DNA of 64,000 nucleotides from NCBI RefSeq assembly GCF_019656075.1, contig NZ_BPKZ01000006.1:48325-112324 (forward strand), read 5' to 3'. The translations under genes were made by a program, and so were the position numbers. Within the stretch, counting starts at the first letter, position 1, and each line of letters starts with the position of its first letter. Positions 29,654-41,198 of the stretch are shown here, piece by piece. The notes under the pieces were generated by a model. That model made no database searches. It was not told where the DNA came from and saw only the letters and a list, made by a program, of their open reading frames with translations. The DNA comes from Leuconostoc palmae. GTDB taxonomy: Bacteria > Bacillota > Bacilli > Lactobacillales > Lactobacillaceae.

Positions 29654-30904
29654 ATGAGCATAACTGCAATTATCACATTTATACTTATTTTTGGTGTTAT
29701 TGTCACTGCACATGAATTTGGACACTTTATTATAGCTAAAAAGTCGGGCGTATTGGTGCGAGAATTTTCTATTGGTATGGGGCCTAAAATATTATATTGG
29801 CACAAAAATAACACAACGTACACCATTAGAATATTACCTGTTGGTGGGTATGTTAGAATGGCTGGACTAGATGAAGAATCAGATCTTGATGCTGGACAAA
29901 ATGTTTGTCTTCAGTTTAATGACCAAAAACAAATTACCATTATTGATAAACGTATTGAAAATACTAGTGGTGTAATATTTCAGATTGATACTTTTGATTT
30001 ACAAAATGAGCTTTTTTTGACTGGATTTAATAAAGAATCTACTGAAAAACAAGTTTATGATATACATCATGATGCGATCATTGTTGAAAAAGATGGTACT
30101 GAAGTGCAAATCGCACCGAAAGACACTTGGGTGCAGAATGCGCCAGTCTATAAACGTGCCATGATTAATGTGGCTGGCCCTTTGATGAATTTCATATTGA
30201 CATTTTTCATATTTTCGATACTTGGTTTTATACAACCAAATGTTAATTTGAATGAAAATGTCATAGGATCTGTTCAATCTGGTATGCCCGCAGCAGATGC
30301 TGGTATCAAAGTTAATGATAAAATTATAAAAATTGACAATGATAAAACTAATACCTGGGAAGAAATTACAGAAAACATTTCTAATAAGTCTAATCAAGAA
30401 ATAACACTGTCTGTAGAACGCTTGGGACATTTGAAACAAATAACGCTTAAACCACAGTTAAAGAGAATTAACGGTAAAGAGCAATCCTTAATTGGTATAA
30501 CCAATCGAACGTATACGGATCCTGTGTCGCGATTAAAGTATGGATTTATATCAACAATAACTGCAATTCAGAAAATATGGCATGCGTTAACACACTTATT
30601 TACTGGAGGTTTTAGCCTTGATAAATTGGGTGGGCCCGTTGCAATTGCCAAGACGACTTCCGAGGTGTCTAAAACTGGATTTTTAAATATTTTGTTTTTC
30701 ACTGCGATGCTATCAGCTAATTTAGGAATTATGAATTTAATACCAATTCCAGCATTAGATGGTGGTAAATTAGTTTTAAACGCGATTGAAGCCATTTTGC
30801 GAAAACCACTGCCAACATCATTTGAAAATGCAGTGACGATTGCTGGAGCAGCAGTGATGTTAGTTCTAATGGTAGCAGTTACGATTAATGACTTATTAAG
30901 ATGA
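29654..30904 (+). CDS. rseP: Site-2 intramembrane metalloprotease RseP
   Basis: A 416-residue zinc protease that cuts transmembrane segments, such as signal-peptide remnants or anti-sigma factors. The zinc motif HEFGH is at about residues 21-25 in the first helix. A PDZ domain lies at about residues 200-280 (SGMPAADAGIKVNDKI). The third metal ligand is in NLIPIPALDGGKL near residue 362, and the last helix is at the C-terminus. The region between the first helix and the PDZ (residues 75-150) is longer and more polar than usual for this size class. It directly follows cdsA. Confidence 0.93.
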   Translation: MSITAIITFILIFGVIVTAHEFGHFIIAKKSGVLVREFSIGMGPKILYWHKNNTTYTIRILPVGGYVRMAGLDEESDLDAGQNVCLQFNDQKQITIIDKRIENTSGVIFQIDTFDLQNELFLTGFNKESTEKQVYDIHHDAIIVEKDGTEVQIAPKDTWVQNAPVYKRAMINVAGPLMNFILTFFIFSILGFIQPNVNLNENVIGSVQSGMPAADAGIKVNDKIIKIDNDKTNTWEEITENISNKSNQEITLSVERLGHLKQITLKPQLKRINGKEQSLIGITNRTYTDPVSRLKYGFISTITAIQKIWHALTHLFTGGFSLDKLGGPVAIAKTTSEVSKTGFLNILFFTAMLSANLGIMNLIPIPALDGGKLVLNAIEAILRKPLPTSFENAVTIAGAAVMLVLMVAVTINDLLR

Positions 30905-30920
30905 GTAGAATTTAGTCACT

Positions 30921-30938
30921 GGTGTACAACAGTACACC
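30921..30938 (+). other. Small hairpin ahead of proS
   Basis: GGTGTAC-AACA-GTACACC is a perfect seven-base stem with a four-base loop, and a partial repeat GTAC follows. No T run follows, so it is not an ordinary terminator. The role is unknown; RNA processing or a protein site is possible. Confidence 0.4.
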
Positions 30939-30957
30939 GTACATATATAAAGGATGA

Positions 30958-32682
<1,725 letters not shown>

Positions 32683-32692
32683 AGTGTTAATG

Positions 32693-32713
32693 GCCGAATT
32701 ATTCGGCTTTTTT
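32693..32713 (+). terminator. Terminator after proS
   Basis: GCCGAA-TTA-TTCGGC followed by six T residues, a classic short intrinsic terminator. Confidence 0.88.
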
Positions 32714-32742
32714 ACTCGCAAGAATAAAATCAAGGAGAGCAT

Positions 32743-35700
32743 ATGTCTTTAACCGAAAAAGAACAATTGCAACATTTATTTGATCAAATTAAATTAAATA
32801 ATGAAGTACGAAAATTATTCTCAAATGGAAAACTAAATCAAGTAATTGTTTCTAAAAAAGAACACTCTTGGTGTTTTAAGATTGAGGTTGAAAAGATTAT
32901 TTCTCCAGAAATAACGCTTCAGTTGCAACAACAATTAAGTAAGGCATTTACGAATATTGCAAATACTAAAATCACCTTTAATACGTTATCTAAAACTTTT
33001 GACGAATCAATGATCAATGGCTATTGGCATATTATTTTATCTGAATCTAATCTTAATCCTGCTTTAAAACAGCAAATGATGAGTAATACGTCGTTGAATA
33101 TGATATCTGTAGATGAATGCACGATAAATGTTGGCTCACAAATAGTGGCTCAAAAAATAACCGAGGATGTTTTAAAGAATCTACAAACAGTTTATCAACA
33201 ATATGGATTTTCAAAAATAGAATTTAGCTATAAACAAAGCGAAGAACTTGCTCAAAAAATAACTGAAAAAGTTGCCCAACATCATGCCAAAGCTAATGAA
33301 AATTTACAAAAAGCTATTTTGGCTAGTGAACAAGCTAAACCTAAGGCTGCAAATGATGGTGTAGCACTTACTCTTGGACGTAAAATTAATCCAGAATCTG
33401 AAATTACAAGACTTGAAGATATTGATTCTGAAGAAAATCGTGTCATCGTTGAAGGCTATATATTTAACAGTGAAGTTCGAGAGCTTCGATCGGGTCGCAA
33501 GTTAATGACGGTCAAATTAACTGATTACTCAAATTCTATATCAGCGAAAAAATTTTCAAATAATGAGACTGATGAAGCAGTTTTTGATCATATTAAACCG
33601 GGTATGTGGGTACGTATTTCCGGTAATGTGCAAGAAGATACATACGCACGAGAGCTGGTTATGAATATTTATGACTTACAGGTTATAGACCATGAAAATC
33701 GTGAAGAGACATATCAAGACCCTAAAAAACATATTGAATTGCATGTTCACACGTCAATGTCAGCTATGGATGCTGTTACTGATTATACAAAAGTTGCTAA
33801 ATTAGCGAAAAGATGGGGTCAAGAGGCATTGGGAGTTATTGACAATGCAAATGTTCAAGGGTTCCCAGAAGCACTTGACGCGGGAAAAAAGCATGATTTG
33901 AAAATGATTTATGGTATGGAAGCAAATTTGGTTGAGGATGGCGAACCCATTGCATTTAACTTAAAACCAGTTGAACTCTTAGATAAAGAGACAATTTTTG
34001 TAGCTTTTGATTTAGAAACAACAGGATTGTCGGCAGTCACAGATAATATTATTGAGCTTTCTGCCGTTAAAATGCAGTTAGGAAACGTAATAGACAAGTT
34101 TTCCGAATATATCAATCCAGGATTTCCTCTGTCAGAATTTACGACAGAATTAACATCTATTACTGATGCGATGGTGGCCCATGCTCAACCGGAAGAAGAA
34201 ACGCTTAACAGCTTTAGACAGTGGATTGGTGATGCTATATTAATTGGACATAACGTCACTTTTGATATTGGTTTTATAAATGCTGCTTATAAGCGTTATG
34301 AACAATTACCCATTAAAAATCCAATAATAGATACGCTACCTTTTACAAGATGGTTATATCCTGACTATAAATCCTATCGTTTGGGTACAATTGCCAAAAG
34401 ATTTAACATTAATTTGGAGCAAGCCCATCGTGCAATTTTTGATTCAGAAACAACGGGACATATTGCTTGGCGACTAATCAAAGAGGCATTTGAAAAATAT
34501 AAATTATCATCCCATAATCAGCTAAATAATTATATGACAGAAGGGGATGCTTGGAAACACGGTAGACCTGTTCATGCTACATTATTAGTTCAAAATAGTG
34601 TCGGATTGAAGAATTTATATAAATTAGTTTCAAAATCAAATATTAATTATTTTGCTAAGGTTGCGCGTATTCCTCGCTCTGTTTTAAATCAGTATAGAGA
34701 TGGACTTTTGATTGGGACAGGAGATACTGGCGGAGAAGTTATTTCAACATTGATTGAAAAAGGGTATGAACAAGCGATAGAGAAAGCAAAATATTATGAT
34801 TTTATTGAAATCCAGCCAACGGCTAATTATGCACCAATGATTGAATCTGGGTTAATCGCAAATCTGGGTAAATTGCAAGATATTCTACTTAATATGGTGC
34901 GATTAGGGAAAGAATTAGACAAAATTGTTGTTGTTACTGGTGATGTTAAGTATACTAACCCAGAGGACAAGATATATCGCAATATTTTAATTGCTACGCA
35001 ACCAGGTAACCCGCAAAATCGTACAGAAATACCAGAAACCTATTTTCGTACGACACAGGAATTACTAGATGATTACAGTTTTATGGGAGAAGCATTGGCA
35101 AAAACAATAGTTATTGACAATACACATCTTATTGCTGATAGTCTAGAAGTGATTGAACCTTTGAAAAATGGGTCATATCCGCCAAATATTCCCACAGCCG
35201 GTGAAGAATTAACTAAAAGAACACTGGAAACAGCAAAAAAATGGTACGGTGACCCATTACCGGACGTGATTCAAGCAAGAATTAATCAAGAACTTGAAGC
35301 TATCATAGGAAACGGATTTGCACCACACTATATGATCGCTCAAAAACTGGTTGAAAAATCAAACAAGGATGGCTATTTAGTTGGTTCGAGAGGATCAGTT
35401 GGTTCATCTTTCGTAGCTACAATGTCTGGTATTACAGAAGTTAATCCTTTTGCACCACATTATCGTAGTGCACATGGTGACTACTTTGAATTAGCTGACC
35501 CCAAAATTTATGAGTCGGGTTATGATTTACCGGATAAAATGGATCCAAACCATCCTGGAGAATTATTGATAGGTGATGGTCAGAATATTCCGTTTGAAAC
35601 CTTTATGGGATTCAAAGGAGATAAAGTACCGGATATTGATTTAAATTTTTCTGGTGATTATCAACCTGTTGCTCATAATTATATGAAAGTTCTTTTTGGA

Positions 35701-37056
35701 GAACATAATGTTTATCGAGCAGGGACAATTGCTACAGTTGCTGAAAAAACAGCTTTTGGGTATGTTAAAGGGTTTGAACGAGATAATGAAAAGCATTATC
35801 GAACAACAGAGGTAGAACGATTAGCGCAAGGTATTACTGGAGTTAAAAGAACAACTGGTCAACATCCAGGTGGTATTCTAATTGTTCCTCGAGAATATGA
35901 AGTATATGATTTTACCCCTGTGCAGTATCCAGCAGATGATCAAAAATCTTTGTGGCAAACGACACATATGGATTATCATTCGATTCATGATAATCTATTA
36001 AAAATGGATATTTTAGGTCATGATGATCCAACTATGGTTCGTACTTTAAAAGATATGTCTGGCATAGACCCTCAATCAATTCCAGTAAACGACCCTGGGG
36101 TACTAAGTTTGTTTACATCTCCGGAAGCTTTGGGTGTTACACCCGAACAAATTTTTTCTAAGACAGGTACTCTTGGGTTACCAGAATTTGGAACAAATTT
36201 TGTGCGAGGTATGTTGGAAGAAACACAACCACATACTTATTCAGAGTTACTCCAAATTTCTGGATTATCGCATGGAACGGATGTCTGGTTAGGAAACGCA
36301 AATGAATTAATTGAAAATGGTACGGCTACAATTGGGACAGTAATCGGAACACGTGATAAAATCATGACTGATTTAATTAATTGGGGATTCCCAGCGGCAG
36401 ATGCCTTCAATGTCATGGAAAAGGTGCGTAAAGGAAAGGGCATTACAGAAGAGTATCAAGCACAATTAAGAGAAACAAAAGTACCAGAGTGGTATATTCA
36501 ATCAATGATTAAAATTAAGTACATGTTTCCTCGGGCACACGCAGCTGCTTATGTTTTAATGGCTTTGAGAATCGCTTATTTCAAAGTTTATTTTCCAACT
36601 ATCTATTATGCTACATACTTTTCCGTCCGTGCTGATCAGTTTGACATTGTAGCAATGAGCCGTGGCAAGAATGCCACCAAAGATGCTTTGAAGCGGTTGC
36701 GCGCTTTAGGAAATGATGCAACGGTTGGTGATAAAAACTTATTAACTGTGTTAGAAATGGCTAACGAAGCATTGGAAAGAGGTATTAATTTTTCAATGGT
36801 TGATTTATATCAGTCAGAAGCGAGTGAATGGGTAATTGACGGTGATACACTTATTCCACCATTTTCTGCTGTGCCTAGTCTTGGAGAAAATGTGGCTAAA
36901 CAAATTATTGTGGCACGCCAAGAAAAACCTTTCCTAAGTAAAGAAGACTTGAAAAAACGTGGGAAAGTATCACAAACAATTATTGATTACTTATCTAAAC
37001 ATTCAGTACTAGATGGCATGCCAGATGAAAATCAATTAAGTCTATTTGATTTTTAA
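32743..37056 (+). CDS. polC: DNA polymerase III PolC-type alpha subunit
   Basis: The replicative polymerase of low-GC Gram-positives, 1437 residues. Order seen: N-terminal domain and OB fold (about 225-320), then a PHP domain starting ELHVHTSMSAMDAV near residue 331. This is split by a DEDDh proofreading exonuclease (FVAFDLETTGLS near residue 420, with GHNVTFDIGFIN near 505). The polymerase palm has PDIDLNFSGDYQ near residue 963, and the fingers and helix-hairpin-helix region follow. The C-terminal NQLSLFDF resembles the clamp-binding tail. AAGGAG precedes the start. Confidence 0.97.
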   Translation: MSLTEKEQLQHLFDQIKLNNEVRKLFSNGKLNQVIVSKKEHSWCFKIEVEKIISPEITLQLQQQLSKAFTNIANTKITFNTLSKTFDESMINGYWHIILSESNLNPALKQQMMSNTSLNMISVDECTINVGSQIVAQKITEDVLKNLQTVYQQYGFSKIEFSYKQSEELAQKITEKVAQHHAKANENLQKAILASEQAKPKAANDGVALTLGRKINPESEITRLEDIDSEENRVIVEGYIFNSEVRELRSGRKLMTVKLTDYSNSISAKKFSNNETDEAVFDHIKPGMWVRISGNVQEDTYARELVMNIYDLQVIDHENREETYQDPKKHIELHVHTSMSAMDAVTDYTKVAKLAKRWGQEALGVIDNANVQGFPEALDAGKKHDLKMIYGMEANLVEDGEPIAFNLKPVELLDKETIFVAFDLETTGLSAVTDNIIELSAVKMQLGNVIDKFSEYINPGFPLSEFTTELTSITDAMVAHAQPEEETLNSFRQWIGDAILIGHNVTFDIGFINAAYKRYEQLPIKNPIIDTLPFTRWLYPDYKSYRLGTIAKRFNINLEQAHRAIFDSETTGHIAWRLIKEAFEKYKLSSHNQLNNYMTEGDAWKHGRPVHATLLVQNSVGLKNLYKLVSKSNINYFAKVARIPRSVLNQYRDGLLIGTGDTGGEVISTLIEKGYEQAIEKAKYYDFIEIQPTANYAPMIESGLIANLGKLQDILLNMVRLGKELDKIVVVTGDVKYTNPEDKIYRNILIATQPGNPQNRTEIPETYFRTTQELLDDYSFMGEALAKTIVIDNTHLIADSLEVIEPLKNGSYPPNIPTAGEELTKRTLETAKKWYGDPLPDVIQARINQELEAIIGNGFAPHYMIAQKLVEKSNKDGYLVGSRGSVGSSFVATMSGITEVNPFAPHYRSAHGDYFELADPKIYESGYDLPDKMDPNHPGELLIGDGQNIPFETFMGFKGDKVPDIDLNFSGDYQPVAHNYMKVLFGEHNVYRAGTIATVAEKTAFGYVKGFERDNEKHYRTTEVERLAQGITGVKRTTGQHPGGILIVPREYEVYDFTPVQYPADDQKSLWQTTHMDYHSIHDNLLKMDILGHDDPTMVRTLKDMSGIDPQSIPVNDPGVLSLFTSPEALGVTPEQIFSKTGTLGLPEFGTNFVRGMLEETQPHTYSELLQISGLSHGTDVWLGNANELIENGTATIGTVIGTRDKIMTDLINWGFPAADAFNVMEKVRKGKGITEEYQAQLRETKVPEWYIQSMIKIKYMFPRAHAAAYVLMALRIAYFKVYFPTIYYATYFSVRADQFDIVAMSRGKNATKDALKRLRALGNDATVGDKNLLTVLEMANEALERGINFSMVDLYQSEASEWVIDGDTLIPPFSAVPSLGENVAKQIIVARQEKPFLSKEDLKKRGKVSQTIIDYLSKHSVLDGMPDENQLSLFDF

Positions 37057-37086
37057 AAAATTTAGTAAGATGGGAAATATAATCAT

Positions 37087-37515
37087 ATGAAACATGAATT
37101 GCATCAACGCATCGCAAATTATTTCGAATATGTTTTAAATATTGTGATTGTGATTATTGGCATTGTTATTTTCGGATTTTTGTTGAGGGAAATATATCAT
37201 TTAGCAAATCTACTAATTACAGTTGATGATATGCGAACACATTTTACAGAAATAACTGAATCAACTTTAGCCGTTTTTTTATTTTTTGAATTTATGAGTT
37301 TAGTCCGCGAATACTTTATTAAAGATGCACACATAAGTATGGAAAGTTTTTTATATATTGGTGTAACCGCGTTAATAAGAGCTATTTTGGTCTATCATGA
37401 TCAAACCATGAAAACTTTGTTGTTGGCAGCATCCATATTTTTGCTTGTCATAGCATTAACCTTTTATCGTTTTTTCAGAGAGAAAACAAAAAAAATTTCA
37501 CGACATGAAGTTTAA
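37087..37515 (+). CDS. PsiE-family membrane protein
   Basis: A 142-residue protein with about four hydrophobic segments in the PsiE (phosphate-starvation-inducible E) pattern. The recognisable region is FFEFMSLVREYFIKDAHIS followed by YIGVTALIRAILV. The biochemical role of PsiE proteins is unknown. The ribosome binding site is weak (GGGAAATA), and the gene lies 30 bases after polC, so it may be read through from it. A terminator follows. Confidence 0.8.
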   Translation: MKHELHQRIANYFEYVLNIVIVIIGIVIFGFLLREIYHLANLLITVDDMRTHFTEITESTLAVFLFFEFMSLVREYFIKDAHISMESFLYIGVTALIRAILVYHDQTMKTLLLAASIFLLVIALTFYRFFREKTKKISRHEV

Positions 37516-37528
37516 ATGTAGATGTAGT

Positions 37529-37555
37529 AAAAAAGCGCACTCTAGGCGCTTTTTT
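37529..37555 (+). terminator. Terminator after the psiE-like gene
   Basis: AAAAAAGCGC, a seven-base loop and GCGCTTTTTT give a compact stem with a T tail. Confidence 0.85.
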
Positions 37556-37593
37556 AGTCTGCTTAATCATGTTATGATTAGGTAGAAAAATAA

Positions 37594-37648
37594 CAAAGGA
37601 GTGTGGGTAATCACTTGTGCAATTGATTTATCCCACAGTAATAACATG
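37594..37648 (+). promoter_or_regulatory. Ribokinase ribosome binding site split from its ATG by a hairpin
   Basis: AAAGGAG at 37594-37600 is 45 bases ahead of the conserved ATG at 37646. Between them TGTGGGTAA (37602-37610) can pair with TTATCCCACA (37629-37638) with one bulged base. Folding would leave eight bases between the site and the ATG. A ten-codon GTG frame (37617-37649) also overlaps the ATG. Both ideas are inferences from the sequence. Confidence 0.45.
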
Positions 37649-38560
37649 ACAAAAAATATTGTAGTACTTGGCAGTTTAAATGTAGATAATATTATGAAAA
37701 TGCCAAGAATGACATTGGAGGGCGAGACTATGGCATTGTCAGATGTCACAACTGCTCCAGGTGGTAAAGGCGCAAACCAAGCAGTTTCTGCATCACGTCA
37801 AGGCGCTAACGTGTCATTTATTGGATCAGTCGGTAATGATGCAAATGGTCAGTTTATGCGTGCCACTTTGCTAACAAATGGAGTTAATGTTGATGCAGTG
37901 ACAACAAATGGTGATGTGCCAACTGGTTCAGCCTACATTATGTTGCAGGATAGCGGTGCTAATACCATTTTGATACATGGTGGTGCAAATCAGGCTTTGA
38001 ATATTGGCGATTTAGATGCCGAATTGATTTCAAAAGCGGATACTCTAATTGCTCAATTTGAAGTGCCGTTGCCTGTTATTACTGAAGCATTTAAAATAGC
38101 TAAAGCTAATAATGTACAAACAATCTTAAATCCTGCACCAGCAGTTTATGACTTAACCCCTGAGCTAGTCGAAGTAACGGATATTATTTTACCTAATGAA
38201 ACTGAAGCACAGCTATTATCTGGTATAACTGTTGAAAATAACGAAAGAATTTTAAATCAAGTTAGTGATAAATTACTGTCAACAGGTATTAAGCGTAGTG
38301 TGATCACACTAGGTGGTGCAGGATCATTTATAGCTGACGGTAATAATCGCTGGTGGGCTAAACCTAATCAAGTTAAAGCCGTTGATACAACTGCAGCAGG
38401 TGACACTTTTATTGGTGCCGTTGCGGCAGTGATTAACCCGGATTTTTCCAATCTTAAAGAGGCTATTACACGTGCAAGTGCTGCAAGTGCTATTGCAGTC
38501 ACGCGTCCAGGCGCAATACCATCAATTCCTACTAAAGATGAGGTTGATAATTTCAAATGA
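37646..38560 (+). CDS. rbsK: Ribokinase
   Basis: A PfkB-family sugar kinase of 304 residues that phosphorylates ribose. It begins NIVVLGSLNVDNIMKMP, with GGKGANQAVSASRQGA near residue 42 (PfkB signature 1). The anion-hole/catalytic segment is VDTTAAGDTFIGAVAA near residue 248, with the catalytic Asp in AGD. The ATG at 37646 matches the family N-terminus; the in-frame reading from 37601 adds residues not seen in ribokinases. No ribose transporter is adjacent. The stop overlaps rsmF by four bases. Confidence 0.9.
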   Translation: MTKNIVVLGSLNVDNIMKMPRMTLEGETMALSDVTTAPGGKGANQAVSASRQGANVSFIGSVGNDANGQFMRATLLTNGVNVDAVTTNGDVPTGSAYIMLQDSGANTILIHGGANQALNIGDLDAELISKADTLIAQFEVPLPVITEAFKIAKANNVQTILNPAPAVYDLTPELVEVTDIILPNETEAQLLSGITVENNERILNQVSDKLLSTGIKRSVITLGGAGSFIADGNNRWWAKPNQVKAVDTTAAGDTFIGAVAAVINPDFSNLKEAITRASAASAIAVTRPGAIPSIPTKDEVDNFK

Positions 38561-39969
38561 TAGCCTTACCAGACGAATTTATTAAGAAATATACTCATTT
38601 GTTAGAAGATGATGCTAAAAGTTTTTTTGAATCATTTGATCATAATGCTAAAAAAGCTTACCGTATCAATCCATTAAAAAATAATACAGAACTTTTTGAC
38701 ACCGCAAATGATGGAAATTTACCTTATGGGATTTGGGGACGATTCGGTGAAGTTTCCGGGCATTCTGTGGATCATGTAACTGGAGTGGTTTATTCACAAG
38801 AGCCTTCAGCACAGTTTGTGGGAGAGGTTGTTCAACCGTCACCAGGTGAACGCATACTTGATTTATCAGCAGCTCCAGGAGGGAAATCAACGCATCTAGC
38901 ATCATTTATGGATCAATCAGGATTATTATGGTCTAATGAAATATTTATGAGTCGAGCCAAGATATTAAGTGAAAATATTGAACGAATGGGTATTAGAAAT
39001 GCTATAGTGACATCACATTCACCGGCTGAATTAAGTGAAAAATTGCCAAATTTTTTTGACAAAATTTTATTGGATGCACCCTGTTCAGGTGAAGGTATGT
39101 TTCGAAAAAATAAACTTGCAATTAACCAATGGCATAAAGATTTTCCTAAAGAATTGGCAACTTTACAGAAAGAAATATTAATTGAAGCCCTGAAAATGTT
39201 AAAACCAGGGGGTCAAATTGTTTATTCTACATGTACTTTTTCACCAGAAGAAGATGAACAGACAATTTCATGGTTACTTAAGACATATCCTGAGTTAATT
39301 TTATTAAAGATTGATAAACCGTCAGAATCTCATATTAGTGATGGTGTACCAGAATGGTCAGATAAACAATATACTGATGGTCGGGTTGAAATCAGCAACA
39401 CATCAGATCAGAAAATACTACTCAATACTGCACGCTTATGGCCACATAAACTTCAAGGAGAAGGGCATTTTGTGGCTAAATTGCAAAAAGAGCATTCAGA
39501 AACAGATTTAAAACCTAATAAAGCAATTAAAAAACTTGAAAGTTCTAATTTAAGTAATTCTCAAAAAAGATTGTTAGATGAGTTTTTTGTATCAACAATG
39601 ACTAATTTTGAAGTTGATTATCAACGTCTAGTATTATTTGGCGATCGTTTGTATATGGCACCAGAAGATACTCCAAACTTGAATGGCATGAAGATTCTTC
39701 GATTAGGTTTAGAAATTGGTGTATTCAAAAAAAATCGCTTTGAACCGTCTCATGCACTTGCGTTAGCTTTTTCACCTCAAAAATTCAAACAACAATTTAA
39801 TTTGAATGAAGATGATTGGGTTAAGTATGTACATGGTGATGTACTTAGAACAAAACAACGCCTTAATAAAGGTTGGATTCTTGTTACTGCCAATGAAAAT
39901 GGTGTTGGTTGGGGCAAATTTGTTGATGGTCAAATCAAGAACTTTTTTCCTAAAGGATTACGTTTTTAA
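38557..39969 (+). CDS. rsmF: 16S rRNA m5C methyltransferase, RsmF/YebU type
   Basis: A 470-residue rRNA cytosine-C5 methyltransferase. The SAM-binding ILDLSAAPGGKSTHLAS is near residue 99. The first cysteine motif is LLDAPCSGEGMFRK near residue 171, and the catalytic-cysteine motif is IVYSTCTFSPEEDE near residue 222. A C-terminal PUA-like extension, typical of the RsmF group, follows from about residue 330. It is coupled to rbsK through an ATGA overlap. The exact target base is inferred from the family. Confidence 0.88.
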   Translation: MIALPDEFIKKYTHLLEDDAKSFFESFDHNAKKAYRINPLKNNTELFDTANDGNLPYGIWGRFGEVSGHSVDHVTGVVYSQEPSAQFVGEVVQPSPGERILDLSAAPGGKSTHLASFMDQSGLLWSNEIFMSRAKILSENIERMGIRNAIVTSHSPAELSEKLPNFFDKILLDAPCSGEGMFRKNKLAINQWHKDFPKELATLQKEILIEALKMLKPGGQIVYSTCTFSPEEDEQTISWLLKTYPELILLKIDKPSESHISDGVPEWSDKQYTDGRVEISNTSDQKILLNTARLWPHKLQGEGHFVAKLQKEHSETDLKPNKAIKKLESSNLSNSQKRLLDEFFVSTMTNFEVDYQRLVLFGDRLYMAPEDTPNLNGMKILRLGLEIGVFKKNRFEPSHALALAFSPQKFKQQFNLNEDDWVKYVHGDVLRTKQRLNKGWILVTANENGVGWGKFVDGQIKNFFPKGLRF

Positions 39970-39994
39970 GATACTATTTAGACTACTTTTGTCC

Positions 39995-40022
39995 TTGTTC
40001 TTCAGTATAAAGTCAGTATAAT
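39995..40022 (+). promoter_or_regulatory. Promoter of the BMP-family gene
   Basis: TTGTTC at 39995-40000, a 16-base spacer, and a perfect TATAAT at 40017-40022. The start codon of the next gene is 28 bases downstream. Confidence 0.7.
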
Positions 40023-40049
40023 AGTACTTTGGATAAAAGGAGAATATTA

Positions 40050-41165
40050 ATGAATAAGTCAACTAAAATAATTAGTGCTATCACTGCTATTGTAGTTGTA
40101 GCGGGTGGTGTGTACTTCGCTACATCAAAAAATAGTAGTTCAAATGATGGGAATCATGAGCATGCAAAATTAGGATTAGTTCTTGATGTAGGAGGAGTTG
40201 ATGATCATTCATTTAACCAATCCGCTTGGGAAGGGGCAAAGTCTTATGCTAATTCAAATAATATGAAAGCAGGGCAAAATGCGCCAGTAACTTATTTTGC
40301 TACGGCTGATCATTCTGATTTAGATCAAAATTTTAATCTGGCTACGAAAAACAAAAAATATGATATTGTTTATGGTATTGGGTACTCTCTAAACCAATCA
40401 ATTACGAAGTCTGCAAAACTTAACCCTAAACAGAAATTTGTGTTAGTTGATGATATTGTTTCAAATCAAAAAAATATTGCATCAGTTATGTTTCGTTCGG
40501 AACAATCCTCCTATCTAGCTGGTGTTGCTGCTGCAACAAAGGCTAAAGAAAATGGTGAGAAGTCAGTTGGGTTCATAGGTGGTATTCATGGTAATATCAT
40601 TGACGCTTTTGATGCAGGATTTGAAGCAGGGGTTAAAGCAACAGATTCTTCATTAAATGTTGAAAAACAATATGCAAACTCTTTTACTGATTCAGCAAAA
40701 GGGAAGACAATTGCAGCAACAATGTATGCCTCAGGCATTAAAACCATTTTTGCTGCTGCAGGTTTTGTTGGGAATGGTGCATTTTCAGAAGCAAAAGCCG
40801 AGAATTCTAAGTTAAATGCTGATTCTAAAGATCGCTTATATATTATAGGTGTTGACCGTGATCAAAAAACTGATGGTAACTACACTTCTAAAGATGGTAA
40901 GAAGCAGACATCTACTTTGGCATCTTCTATCACGTCTGTTGGCGCTGGCGTAAAAAATGTTGCTGATGAATATAATAAGACAAAACAGTTTCCTGGTGGG
41001 AAAACTATAGCGTATGGTCTAAAAGAAAAGGGTGTGTTTTTAACAGAAAGCGAATTATCAAATTCTGAAAAAGAAGCTGTTCAAAAAGCAAAAGCAGAAA
41101 TTATTAATAATCAAATTAAAGTACCTAATCATCCTGCGGGATCTGAATTCAACCAAAAATTTTAG
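40050..41165 (+). CDS. BMP/PnrA-family nucleoside-binding protein with an uncleaved anchor
   Basis: A 371-residue periplasmic-binding-type protein of the BMP/PnrA family, whose members bind purine nucleosides for ABC import. Family segments are LGLVLDVGGVDDHSFNQSAW near residue 40, DIVYGIGYSLNQ near 108 and KSVGFIGGIHGNIIDAFDAG near 174. The hydrophobic N-terminus (residues 8-26) lacks the lipobox cysteine, and no cysteine is seen anywhere, so it would be held by a membrane helix rather than a lipid. No ABC permease or ATPase is adjacent. The ATG at 40050 follows AAAAGGAG. Confidence 0.85.
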   Translation: MNKSTKIISAITAIVVVAGGVYFATSKNSSSNDGNHEHAKLGLVLDVGGVDDHSFNQSAWEGAKSYANSNNMKAGQNAPVTYFATADHSDLDQNFNLATKNKKYDIVYGIGYSLNQSITKSAKLNPKQKFVLVDDIVSNQKNIASVMFRSEQSSYLAGVAAATKAKENGEKSVGFIGGIHGNIIDAFDAGFEAGVKATDSSLNVEKQYANSFTDSAKGKTIAATMYASGIKTIFAAAGFVGNGAFSEAKAENSKLNADSKDRLYIIGVDRDQKTDGNYTSKDGKKQTSTLASSITSVGAGVKNVADEYNKTKQFPGGKTIAYGLKEKGVFLTESELSNSEKEAVQKAKAEIINNQIKVPNHPAGSEFNQKF

Positions 41166-41168
41166 CAG

Positions 41169-41198
41169 AAAAGCATCGATATTAGAATGCTTTTTTTT
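41169..41198 (+). terminator. Terminator after the BMP-family gene
   Basis: AAAAGCAT, a ten-base loop and ATGCTTTT followed by further T residues. Confidence 0.8.

Noticed and set aside
29999..30439. 146-codon open frame on the minus strand
   Set aside because: It lies fully inside rseP, has no ribosome binding site and its translation has no protein-like features; it is a shadow of the real gene.
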